Shown: in pieces, positions 16,088 to 22,935 of the stretch
Layout of the letters: each line of letters begins with the position of its first letter
Position numbering within the stretch: position 1 is the first letter of the stretch
NCBI GenBank assembly: GCA_964642235.1
Contig: CAZXOP010000020.1
Span: forward strand, 1-22,960
Direction of reading: 5' to 3'
Length of the DNA: 22,960 nt
Source of the DNA: CAYSND01 sp964642235
GTDB taxonomy: Bacteria > Bacteroidota > Bacteroidia > Bacteroidales > UBA932
Notes under the pieces: model-generated
Told to the model about the DNA's origin: nothing
Databases searched by the model: none
The model's input: only the letters and a program-made list of their open reading frames with translations
Position numbers and translations under genes: made by a program

Positions 16088-16095
16088 CAAATATA
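16088..16095 (-). promoter_or_regulatory. -7 box for the hcpR-like gene
   Basis: On the minus strand the sequence reads TATATTTG, an exact TAnnTTTG match 19 bp before the chosen ATG. A minus-strand TTTG (plus 16118-16121) lies 22 bp upstream, inside the palindrome at 16113-16128. Occupation of the palindrome could therefore block this promoter, giving autorepression. Confidence 0.55.
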
Positions 16096-16112
16096 GATAA
16101 ATATTTTACGTG

Positions 16113-16128
16113 TGTAACAAATGTTACA
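16113..16128. promoter_or_regulatory. Predicted Crp/Fnr-type operator between hcpR-like gene and hcp
   Basis: TGTAAC-AAAT-GTTACA is a perfect 6-4-6 palindrome, the geometry of Crp/Fnr-family sites. It lies between a Crp/Fnr-family gene and its likely target hcp. Its centre (16120.5) is about 41-42 bp before the start point expected from the hcp -7 box, the classic class II activator position. Binding by the adjacent regulator is inference. Confidence 0.75.
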
Positions 16129-16149
16129 TGATATAATTTTATGGCTCTT

Positions 16150-16157
16150 TAATTTTG
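16150..16157 (+). promoter_or_regulatory. -7 box for hcp
   Basis: TAATTTTG matches TAnnTTTG, 19 bp before the hcp ATG. No TTTG is found 19-21 bp upstream; that position is taken by the edge of the palindrome at 16113-16128. A promoter lacking a -33 element fits activator dependence. Confidence 0.6.
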
Positions 16158-16176
16158 CCAATAAATAATTAAAATA

Positions 16177-17814
16177 ATGTCTATGTTTTGTTTTCAATGT
16201 CAGGAAACAGCCTCAAATAGAGGTTGTACTGTAAAGGGTGTCTGCGGTAAAACTGCGGATGTGGCAGGTCTTCAAGACTTGTTGATTTTTCTTCTTAAAG
16301 GTATTTCCCACCATGCTGTTATTCTTCGTGAAACAGGTGTCAAAGTACCAAAATCAGTAAATGAGTTTATCTCAAATTCTCTCTTTATGACCATAACAAA
16401 TGCTAACTTTGATAAGGATAGATTTGTAAAAGCCATTAATGAGGCGATTTCTATACGCGATTCGCTTGCGAGAGTCTATGATATCGGGGGGAGTTCATAT
16501 TGTGATTGCCTGAATTGGAGAGGGGAGACAGAGCAGGAGATGGAGATAAAAGCTGCTCAAATAGGTGTTCTTAAGACAGAAGATGAGGATGTCCGTTCAC
16601 TTAGGGAGCTACTTGTTTATGGGTTAAAAGGGATAGCTGCTTACTCTGAACACGCTGCAAAGCTTGGGTATGAAGATGAAGAGATATATGAGTTTATGCA
16701 ACGAGCTTTAGTCTCCACTACCAAGGAGTTACCAATGGATGATATGGTTTCCCTGGTACTAAAGTGTGGTGAGTTTGGGGTTAGGACAATGGCACTTCTT
16801 GATAAAGCTAATACAGAAACTTACGGGCATCCGGAGATTACAAAAGTAAATTTAGGTGTTCGTAGAAATCCCGGCATTCTCATTTCAGGTCACGATCTAC
16901 ACGATATGAAAGAACTTTTGGAGCAGACGAAAGGGACAGGGGTAGATGTATATACTCACGGCGAAATGCTTCCTGCACATTATTATCCTGAATTTAAGAA
17001 GTACTCTAATTTTGTAGGGAACTATGGAAGTGCTTGGTGGCGTCAGAATGATGACTTTGAACTCTTTAATGGAGTTATTCTATTTACTACTAATTGTATT
17101 GTTCCTCCACGTGCAACATCTTCCTATTCTGATCGAGTTTATACAACCGGTGCCTCAGGATTCCCAGGATTTAAGCATATTGAAATGGATAAGAGTGGGA
17201 AGAAAGATTTTTCCAAGGTGATTGAACATGCAAAACGTTGTTCTGCACCTACTGAGATAGAATCAGGGGAGATTGTGGGTGGTTTTGCACATGCTCAGGT
17301 TTTAGCATTAGCAGACAAGGTGATTGAGGCTGTAAAATCAGGTGCGATACGTAAATTTGTGGTAATGGCAGGGTGTGATGGTAGAATGAGGAGCAGGAAT
17401 TATTATACGGAATTTGCACAAAAATTACCAAAAGATACTGTTATTCTTACGGCAGGTTGTGCAAAATATCGTTATAATAAACTTCAATTAGGGGATATCG
17501 GAGGTATTCCAAGAGTTTTGGATGCAGGTCAGTGCAATGATAGTTATTCTTTGGCAATAATTGCCCTTAAGCTAAAAGAGGTCTTCGGATTAGATGATAT
17601 AAATAAATTACCTATTGTCTATAATATAGCATGGTATGAGCAGAAGGCAGTAATTGTTCTTTTGGCACTACTTTCGCTGGGAGTTAAGAATATTCATCTC
17701 GGACCCACAATTCCTGCCTTCCTCTCTCCTAATGTGGTGAACCTTTTGGTAGAGAACTTTGGAATAGGTGGTATATCCGAAGTGGAAGATGATATTAAAC
17801 TATTTATGCAATAA
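16177..17814 (+). CDS. hcp: Hydroxylamine reductase / hybrid cluster protein
   Basis: Cytoplasmic Fe-S protein of 545 residues that reduces hydroxylamine in vitro and, in better studied bacteria, acts against nitric oxide. The N-terminal cluster motif is C5-x2-C8-x8-C17-x5-C23, the spacing of strict-anaerobe Hcp with a 4Fe-4S cluster. Hybrid-cluster ligands are all present: His239, Glu263, Cys307, Cys400 (the persulfide position), Cys428, Cys453, Glu488 and Lys490. These match the Desulfovibrio protein with a constant offset of five or six. The divergent Crp/Fnr-type gene and the palindrome upstream point to induction by nitrosative stress. The Nim-like gene follows after 5 bp, almost certainly in the same transcript. 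Confidence 0.97.
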   Translation: MSMFCFQCQETASNRGCTVKGVCGKTADVAGLQDLLIFLLKGISHHAVILRETGVKVPKSVNEFISNSLFMTITNANFDKDRFVKAINEAISIRDSLARVYDIGGSSYCDCLNWRGETEQEMEIKAAQIGVLKTEDEDVRSLRELLVYGLKGIAAYSEHAAKLGYEDEEIYEFMQRALVSTTKELPMDDMVSLVLKCGEFGVRTMALLDKANTETYGHPEITKVNLGVRRNPGILISGHDLHDMKELLEQTKGTGVDVYTHGEMLPAHYYPEFKKYSNFVGNYGSAWWRQNDDFELFNGVILFTTNCIVPPRATSSYSDRVYTTGASGFPGFKHIEMDKSGKKDFSKVIEHAKRCSAPTEIESGEIVGGFAHAQVLALADKVIEAVKSGAIRKFVVMAGCDGRMRSRNYYTEFAQKLPKDTVILTAGCAKYRYNKLQLGDIGGIPRVLDAGQCNDSYSLAIIALKLKEVFGLDDINKLPIVYNIAWYEQKAVIVLLALLSLGVKNIHLGPTIPAFLSPNVVNLLVENFGIGGISEVEDDIKLFMQ

Positions 17815-17819
17815 TATTT

Positions 17820-18335
17820 ATGGATAAGACAACATTCAAATTTGATAATAGTAGTGTTAGAAGACAAGACCGCCTCATAGAGCCAGAGGCTGCAACAGAC
17901 ATTATTAAAAACGGAGAATTTGGAGTGTTGTCGATGGTGGAGGTTTTGGGTGAGGCGAGCTATGGGGGATATGGTATCCCTATAAATTATGTTTGGGATG
18001 GGGGCGTGTATATATATCTACACTCTGCCCCCTCCGGACATAAACTTGACTCTATTAATAAAAATCCAAATGTCTCATTTACGATTATAGGCCGCACTAA
18101 TGTAATCTCTCATAAGTTTACAACAGTTTACGAAAGTGTGGTTATTCGGGGTAAAATAGTTCGTGGATTAACAAATCAGGAAAAAATGGATGCATTACTT
18201 CTTCTGTTAGATAAGTACTCTCCTAATGATAAAGAAAATGGAATTAAATATACCAACGCATCATTTAATCGCACAGAGATACTAAGAATAGAGATAGATA
18301 CAGTCTCTGGAAAGGCAAAAAGAGTACTCCCTTAA
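17820..18335 (+). CDS. Pyridoxamine 5'-phosphate oxidase-fold flavoprotein, Nim-like
   Basis: Predicted FMN-binding split-barrel protein of 171 residues, resembling the nitroimidazole-resistance (Nim) branch of the pyridoxamine phosphate oxidase superfamily. Supporting segments in order are RRQDRLIEP (14-22), EFGVLSMV (33-40), GYGIPINYVWDGGVYIYLHSA (50-70), GHKLDSINKNPNVSFTIIG (73-91), and KFTTVYESVVIRGKI (99-113). These follow the Nim pattern closely. It starts 5 bp after hcp, so it should share the HcpR-type control. Related proteins reduce or detoxify nitro compounds or simply bind flavin. Its true substrate here is unknown, and drug resistance should not be assumed. Confidence 0.88.
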   Translation: MDKTTFKFDNSSVRRQDRLIEPEAATDIIKNGEFGVLSMVEVLGEASYGGYGIPINYVWDGGVYIYLHSAPSGHKLDSINKNPNVSFTIIGRTNVISHKFTTVYESVVIRGKIVRGLTNQEKMDALLLLLDKYSPNDKENGIKYTNASFNRTEILRIEIDTVSGKAKRVLP

Positions 18336-18416
18336 AGACTACCTATAATGGAGTTACAGGTTTCTGTTTATTAAGCCCCACTTTTATTTATTTTCAGTAC
18401 CTTATCTCATAAATAA

Positions 18417-18432
18417 TGTTACATTTGTTTAA
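18417..18432. promoter_or_regulatory. Possible second, degenerate HcpR-like operator
   Basis: TGTTACATTTGTTTAA matches the minus-strand reading of the 16113-16128 palindrome at 13 of 16 positions, including the identical ATTT spacer. It overlaps the -7 box of the following gene (18420-18427), where a bound protein would be expected to repress. Chance matches are possible in AT-rich sequence. Confidence 0.4.
18420..18427 (+). promoter_or_regulatory. -7 box for the gene at 18444
   Basis: TACATTTG matches TAnnTTTG, 16 bp before the ATG at 18444. No -33 TTTG is seen at the normal spacing. The rest of the intergenic stretch 18336-18416 shows no clear terminator for the hcp operon. Confidence 0.5.
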
Positions 18433-18443
18433 AATATAATCAA

Positions 18444-19724
18444 ATGAAACGGGTCGTTTTAATACAAATTCTGTTTGTTTTATGGGCAATCCCCTCTTTT
18501 GCAAATAGTCTGTCCATTAAAACCACTAACGATGGCCAAAGTGACCAAGTCGTATTATCAGGTAAAGTGCTTGACGCTAAGAATAAGGCACCTTTATTTT
18601 TTGCATCTATCTCACTAAGAGGGGGAGAGATAAGCAATGTTTCTAACGGGGAGGGGGTTTTCTTACTAAAAATCTCCGACAATTATCTAATGGACACCGT
18701 TTCCATCTCTTTCTTAGGGTACCAAACTGCCAAATGTTTGGCTCGTGATCTAATCCAAAATGGAAAGACCAATTATGTTTACTTAACCCCTTCTGCGCTT
18801 GAAATACCGGCGGCAACAGTTAAATGGTACGATGCAAATGTGTTAGTTAAGGAGTCTTTAAGTAAGATTAAAGACAACTATCCTAATCGTAGTATGCAGA
18901 TGACTGCTTTCTATAGAGAGATGATTAAGAAAAAGAGTACTTATGTTACTCTTACTGAGGCTGTACTCGATATTCTAAAATCTCCCTATGCCAATGATTT
19001 CAGCAGTGATCAGATAGGGATTTTCAAAGGGCGAGGCTCTGTGGACAGAAGTCGTATTGATACCATTTTCGTTAAGTTCAGAGGGGGGATTAATGCCTCT
19101 TTGGAGCTTGATGTAATGAAATACCCCTTCCTTACAGCCGATCCCTATGAAATCGATGATTTATATCTTTTTTCTTTTGATTCTCCGATTGTTCTAAATG
19201 ATAAAGTAAACTATGTTGTAAATTTTAAACAGAAAGAGGATAATTCGGGGATTCTGTTTAGGGGAAAGATTTATATTGATTTAGCCTCCTTGGCTATTAC
19301 AAGGGTTGATTTCAATATGAATGTTGAGGAGAATGATGATGCTACAAATATTTTTATCAGAAAAAAACCAATAGGGCTTAAAGTAAAAATCCTTTATGCA
19401 AAGTATCTGGTTCAATATAAAGAGTACGATGGTAAATGGACTTTCGATTACTCCAGGACAGAGTTAAAATTTGACTCAAAATGGAGTAGGCGTCTTTTTA
19501 AAACCACTCACACTGTTATTTCGGAGGTAGCAGTAACAGAGCGAAGTAATAAAGTAGTTAAAATACCCACAGAAAACAGAGTACGTCCGAAGGATGTAAC
19601 CCTCGATAAGGTGGCTGATTTTAGTGACGACAATTTCTGGAAGGATTATAATGTTATTGAGCCGGAATCAGGAATTGAGAGTATTATCCAGCGTATAGTA
19701 AAGCAGTTAAAGCGTAGTAGATAG
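18444..19724 (+). CDS. Exported protein with carboxypeptidase-like regulatory domain
   Basis: A 426-residue protein with a Sec signal peptide (about 1-20, PSFA/NS), then a carboxypeptidase-D regulatory-like beta domain (about 36-120: VLSGKVLDAKNKAPLFFASI and FLGYQT). The rest (121-426) is beta-rich and not assigned to a characterised family. It has AFYREMIKKK, a region ILFRGKIYIDLASLAITRVDF resembling outer-membrane-associated lipoprotein-fold strands, and YDGKWTFDYSRTELKF. Similar proteins are common in Bacteroidales and remain without function. It is probably periplasmic or outer-membrane associated. It runs convergently to feoAB with only 20 bp between stops and no obvious terminator there. 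A possible HcpR-like site covers its promoter, which would tie it to the hcp regulon. Confidence 0.85.
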   Translation: MKRVVLIQILFVLWAIPSFANSLSIKTTNDGQSDQVVLSGKVLDAKNKAPLFFASISLRGGEISNVSNGEGVFLLKISDNYLMDTVSISFLGYQTAKCLARDLIQNGKTNYVYLTPSALEIPAATVKWYDANVLVKESLSKIKDNYPNRSMQMTAFYREMIKKKSTYVTLTEAVLDILKSPYANDFSSDQIGIFKGRGSVDRSRIDTIFVKFRGGINASLELDVMKYPFLTADPYEIDDLYLFSFDSPIVLNDKVNYVVNFKQKEDNSGILFRGKIYIDLASLAITRVDFNMNVEENDDATNIFIRKKPIGLKVKILYAKYLVQYKEYDGKWTFDYSRTELKFDSKWSRRLFKTTHTVISEVAVTERSNKVVKIPTENRVRPKDVTLDKVADFSDDNFWKDYNVIEPESGIESIIQRIVKQLKRSR

Positions 19725-19744
19725 GGGAGGGTAAGTCTGTTTCT

Positions 19745-22246
19745 CTAAATAAAAAGAGCTACGAGATAGTAGGCTATGAGTGCAAACACCCAAGCTATCA
19801 GTATGCTGTAAATCAGTGAAAAGAGTGCCCATTTTCGTTTGCCTGTCTCACTCCTGATGGCAGCAAGTGTCCCTATGCACGGGACATAAAGAAGGGTAAA
19901 GACCATAAATGACATAGCTGAATTTTGATTGTATGCTCCTGAAGAGACCAATGCCTCTGACAAAGAGGCATCATTTTCCTCCCCATAAAGTACTCCAAGA
20001 GTACTGACAACTATCTCCTTTGCAGCCACTCCGGAGACCAATGCTATACTTGCGCGCCAATCAAGTCCGAGAGGTTTAACCACAGGCTCAATGAATTTTC
20101 CAATCTTACCTATATACGACTGTTCATATTGTGTTTGACCTTGAGCTATTGTCTCCTCTTTTTGACGAGGGTAGTAGCTCAAGAACCAAATTACCACTGA
20201 GGCGATAAGAACCACACTCCCTATCTTCTTGATGTATTGTACACACTTCTCCCACATATGTTTTAATGTAGCACGAAGGGTGGGTATGCGGTAGGGGGGG
20301 AGTTCCATTACGAAGGGGGTTTCATCCTTTTTGAACTTGGTTTTGCGGAGCAGACGAGCTGTTAAAAAAGCTACAACTCCTCCAAGGAGGTACATCCCTA
20401 TCATTATTGTGGGGGCATTTCTGGGGAAGAAGGTTCCTGCAAGCAGAATATAAATCGGCAGACGTGCGCTACAAGACATAAAGGGATTGATAAGTATTGT
20501 AATAAGTCTGCTACTGCGACTCTCAATGGTTCTTGTAGCCATTATTGCAGGGACATTGCACCCAAAACCCATCAGGAGGGGGATAAAGGATTTCCCATGA
20601 AGCCCCATTCTGTGCATCAGGCGGTCCATTATAAATGCTGCGCGTGCCATATACCCCGAATCCTCCATAAATGAGATGAAGAGGTAAAGTATCAGTATAT
20701 TAGGCAGATACGCAGCTACGCTCCCCACTCCCATGATAATCCCATTTACAATCAGATCTTGGAAAGCACCATCAGGAAGCGCGTTTGATGTTATCTTAGA
20801 GAGCCAGTCAAAGGCTTGTGCAAGCCATGCTTGAGGGTATGCTCCCACCTTAAAAGTCACAACAAACATAAACCACATCAAAAGGAGAAAAATCGGGAAG
20901 CCAAGCCATCTGTTCGCCACAAGCATATCGATTCTCCTAGTACTTTTATTGATATCTCTGCTCCCTTCTGTGAAAGTCTCAAGAAGAGCCCCCTCTATAA
21001 AGCCATATTTCCCATCACTTATAGCTGTCTCGAAATCGATATTAAGGTTCTTCTCTATTCGGGCAGCAGCAGAAGAGGCATCTTTTTTAAGATTATCGAT
21101 GTTCGTAGTGTTTTCGCTGAGGAGTCTCTCCACCTCTGCATCCTTTTCGATAAGTTTCATTGCCCAATATCGGGCAGGAAACTGTTGAGGAATATTGTCG
21201 GAGTTATGTATCTTTTCGGTGATAGTCTGAATTTCAGGCTCTAAAACACTACCGTAGTTTATATGAATATGACGTGCAACCTTGCTTCTCCCTTCAAACA
21301 ATGCAATAACTTCGTCTAAAAGCCTGTCGAGTCCTTGGCAAGTCTTTGCCACGGTAGGAACCATTGGAATCCCGATCATTGCCCCTAAATGCTCATAATC
21401 GAGTTTTGAATCCTTATCCATTAACTCGTCGTACATATTTAATGCAACGACAGTTCTTTGGTTAAGGTCAATAAGTTCTGTGGTCAGGTAGAGGTTTCTT
21501 TTTAGATTCGAAGCAACCACTGCATTGATAATAACATCAGGCATCTGCTCATAGAGATGCTTTCTGACATAAATCTCCTCCGGAGAGTATGCAGAAAGAG
21601 AATAAGTCCCCGGGAGGTCAGTAACATTGAATTGGTACCCCTTGTAGGAGAAATGCCCCTTTTTGGCATCAACAGTTACCCCTGAATAGTTCCCAACGTG
21701 CTCACTTCCACCGGAGAGGGCATTGAAAAGGGATGTCTTACCACTATTGGGATTCCCTACAAGTGCAATATTTATCTCGTTTTTCTTATAAACCCTTCTG
21801 TTTTTTCCTCGCCCTTTTCCACTGCTTAAACCAAAATACCCTCCTTGGTACCCTCCGTGGTGAGCTTTCCTGTGGTACTCACCCCTTCGGTGCTCCCCTC
21901 TGCCTCTCTCATATTCCATCGCCTCCTCATTGAGGAAACAATTCTTTCCACAACTGGCACAACTATCATTCTCCGCAAAGCACCTTATTGCCCTAACTCC
22001 CACTAACTCAGCCTCTGCCTCCTCCTTTGGAAGTACCTCTATCATAGCAGCTTCACTCTTTCGGAGCGATACCTCATACCCCATAATAGAGTATTTCACA
22101 GGGTCATTGAGGGGAGAATTAAGCACAGAAACCACCTCTTGTCCCCTAACAAACCCCATCTCCATTATCCTCTTACGGAAACCACCGTGCCCAAACACCT
22201 TAATGATTACTCCCGACTCTCCATTATGTAACTCCGATAACCTCAT
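19745..22246 (-). CDS. feoB: Ferrous iron transporter, FeoA-FeoB fusion
   Basis: Inner-membrane Fe(II) importer, 833 residues. An N-terminal FeoA (SH3-like) domain spans about 1-75. A linker with Cys89, Cys96, Cys99 and Cys103 is followed by an Arg/His/Gly/Tyr-rich stretch (about 113-152). The G domain has G1 GNPNSGKTS (164-172), G2 Thr191, G3 DLPG (210-213), G4 NMYD (270-273) and G5 TVA (298-300). Two Gate regions follow, with GFGCNVPAIMATRT (560-572) and YVPCIGTLAAIRSE (787-800), including Cys563, Cys592 and Cys790. FeoA-FeoB fusions are usual in Bacteroidales; the Cys/His-rich linker is less so. Residue 244 is Val where related proteins usually have Asp (VVDASNL pattern). Its own promoter lies directly upstream. 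Confidence 0.96.
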   Translation of the reverse strand: MRLSELHNGESGVIIKVFGHGGFRKRIMEMGFVRGQEVVSVLNSPLNDPVKYSIMGYEVSLRKSEAAMIEVLPKEEAEAELVGVRAIRCFAENDSCASCGKNCFLNEEAMEYERGRGEHRRGEYHRKAHHGGYQGGYFGLSSGKGRGKNRRVYKKNEINIALVGNPNSGKTSLFNALSGGSEHVGNYSGVTVDAKKGHFSYKGYQFNVTDLPGTYSLSAYSPEEIYVRKHLYEQMPDVIINAVVASNLKRNLYLTTELIDLNQRTVVALNMYDELMDKDSKLDYEHLGAMIGIPMVPTVAKTCQGLDRLLDEVIALFEGRSKVARHIHINYGSVLEPEIQTITEKIHNSDNIPQQFPARYWAMKLIEKDAEVERLLSENTTNIDNLKKDASSAAARIEKNLNIDFETAISDGKYGFIEGALLETFTEGSRDINKSTRRIDMLVANRWLGFPIFLLLMWFMFVVTFKVGAYPQAWLAQAFDWLSKITSNALPDGAFQDLIVNGIIMGVGSVAAYLPNILILYLFISFMEDSGYMARAAFIMDRLMHRMGLHGKSFIPLLMGFGCNVPAIMATRTIESRSSRLITILINPFMSCSARLPIYILLAGTFFPRNAPTIMIGMYLLGGVVAFLTARLLRKTKFKKDETPFVMELPPYRIPTLRATLKHMWEKCVQYIKKIGSVVLIASVVIWFLSYYPRQKEETIAQGQTQYEQSYIGKIGKFIEPVVKPLGLDWRASIALVSGVAAKEIVVSTLGVLYGEENDASLSEALVSSGAYNQNSAMSFMVFTLLYVPCIGTLAAIRSETGKRKWALFSLIYSILIAWVFALIAYYLVALFI

Positions 22247-22258
22247 CTATTATTGCTA

Positions 22259-22279
22259 TATTTTTGCGGTGCAAAAATA
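22259..22279. repeat. Perfect 9-bp inverted repeat at the feoAB promoter
   Basis: TATTTTTGC (22259-22267) and GCAAAAATA (22271-22279) flank a 3-base GGT spacer. Each arm reads as a -7-like TATTTTTG on its own strand. Only the minus-strand copy has a plausible -33 partner. It might be an operator for an iron-responsive repressor or a chance result of promoter composition. Confidence 0.5.
22272..22279 (-). promoter_or_regulatory. -7 box for feoAB
   Basis: The minus strand reads TATTTTTG, matching TAnnTTTG, 25 bp before the feoAB ATG. An ATTG (plus 22299-22302) sits 19 bp further upstream as a three-of-four -33 element. The box lies inside the 22259-22279 inverted repeat. Confidence 0.6.
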
Positions 22280-22378
22280 GGTATTATTGTTACCACTCCA
22301 ATCACTTGTTTATGCGATATTTCGTAAAGTTGATACCTAATTCTTGGGATAAAGAGTTGGAGATAGAGTAGTTTCTCT

Positions 22379-22386
22379 TAATTTTG
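22379..22386 (+). promoter_or_regulatory. -7 box for the DUF4491 gene
   Basis: TAATTTTG matches TAnnTTTG, 17 bp before the ATG at 22404. GTTG (22355-22358) lies 20 bp upstream as a near -33 element. Confidence 0.5.
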
Positions 22387-22403
22387 TCGAAAAATAGCTC
22401 TTT

Positions 22404-22691
22404 ATGAACTTTACAGGACTTATAATAGGCATTGCGACATTTCTAATAATCGGGCTTTTCCACCCATTGGTTATCAAAGCAGAATACTACCTCGGTGTTC
22501 GCTCATGGTGGATTTTTCTTATTGCAGGAATAACAGGGGTATTGGCCTCCATCTTTATAAACAATGATACACTCTCCATAATATGCGGAGTGGTAGCCTT
22601 TTCATGCTTTTGGTCGATAAAAGAGCTATTTGAACAGCGGCGTCGTGTTCAGAAAGGGTGGTTCCCGAAGAACCCCAAAAGAGAACCCTAA
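22404..22691 (+). CDS. DUF4491 family small membrane protein
   Basis: A 95-residue protein of a Bacteroidetes family without known function. It has three likely membrane segments (about 4-26, 34-52, 56-73) and a basic cytoplasmic tail. Family-typical pieces are NFTGLIIGIATFLIIGLFHP at the N-terminus, LGVRSWWIFL in the middle, and FSCFWSIKELFEQ followed by KGWFPKNPKR at the C-terminus. It is full length and has its own promoter. It diverges from feoAB with 157 bp between start codons; whether this neighbourhood has functional meaning is unknown. Confidence 0.9.
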   Translation: MNFTGLIIGIATFLIIGLFHPLVIKAEYYLGVRSWWIFLIAGITGVLASIFINNDTLSIICGVVAFSCFWSIKELFEQRRRVQKGWFPKNPKREP

Positions 22692-22732
22692 ACGAGGAGA
22701 ATAGCGACTTACTCATTTTTACTCAACAATTA

Positions 22733-22763
22733 TTTGCTCTAAACGAAATTATTTATACCTTTG
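22733..22763 (+). promoter_or_regulatory. Consensus promoter of tRNA-Ser
   Basis: TTTG (22733-22736), a 19 bp spacer, and TACCTTTG (22756-22763) give an exact match to the Bacteroidetes -33/-7 promoter, 16 bp before the tRNA. It is the best promoter in the window and serves as an internal standard for the others. Confidence 0.85.
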
Positions 22764-22779
22764 CAGCCCAAATAATTCA

Positions 22780-22864
22780 GGAGAGATGGCAGAGTGGTCG
22801 ATTGCGGCGGTCTTGAAAACCGTTGAGGTGAGAGCCTCCGGGGGTTCGAATCCCTCTCTCTCCG
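22780..22864 (+). tRNA. tRNA-Ser, anticodon TGA
   Basis: An 85-nt class II tRNA. The acceptor stem GGAGAGA pairs with TCTCTCC (22857-22863), followed by discriminator G. The anticodon stem GCGGT/ACCGT encloses loop CTTGAAA, with anticodon TGA at 22814-22816, reading UCA and related serine codons. A long variable arm follows, as expected for serine. The T-arm GGGGG-TTCGAAT-CCCTC has one G-T pair. The 3' CCA is not encoded. Confidence 0.96.
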
Positions 22865-22900
22865 CTGAAAGGTCTGAACAAAAACAGACAATAAACGGAC

Positions 22901-22935
22901 AAAAACCTACAAGTCAATGATTTGTAGGTTTTTTT
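22901..22935 (+). terminator. Terminator of tRNA-Ser
   Basis: Arms AAAAACCTACAA (22901-22912) and TTGTAGGTTTTT (22922-22933) pair perfectly over 12 bp with a 9-base loop, followed by further T. It lies 36 bp after the tRNA. The remaining bases to 22960 show no gene. Confidence 0.85.

Noticed and set aside
16069..16197. 43-residue N-terminal extension of the Crp/Fnr-family regulator
   Set aside because: It would overlap hcp, cover the palindrome and both promoters, and has a composition unlike the family. The Met at 16068 begins just before family-like sequence.
19725..19744. Terminator between the convergent gene at 18444 and feoAB
   Set aside because: Only a weak four-base hairpin is present (CTCT/AGAG around 19743), not enough to call.
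20816..21244. 142-residue plus-strand frame opposite feoAB
   Set aside because: It lies entirely antisense to well-conserved FeoB sequence, has no recognisable domain and no promoter; a shadow frame.
22286..22293. TTGTTACC upstream of feoAB as an HcpR-like half-site
   Set aside because: Only one half is present, and the matching left half at the right distance is absent.
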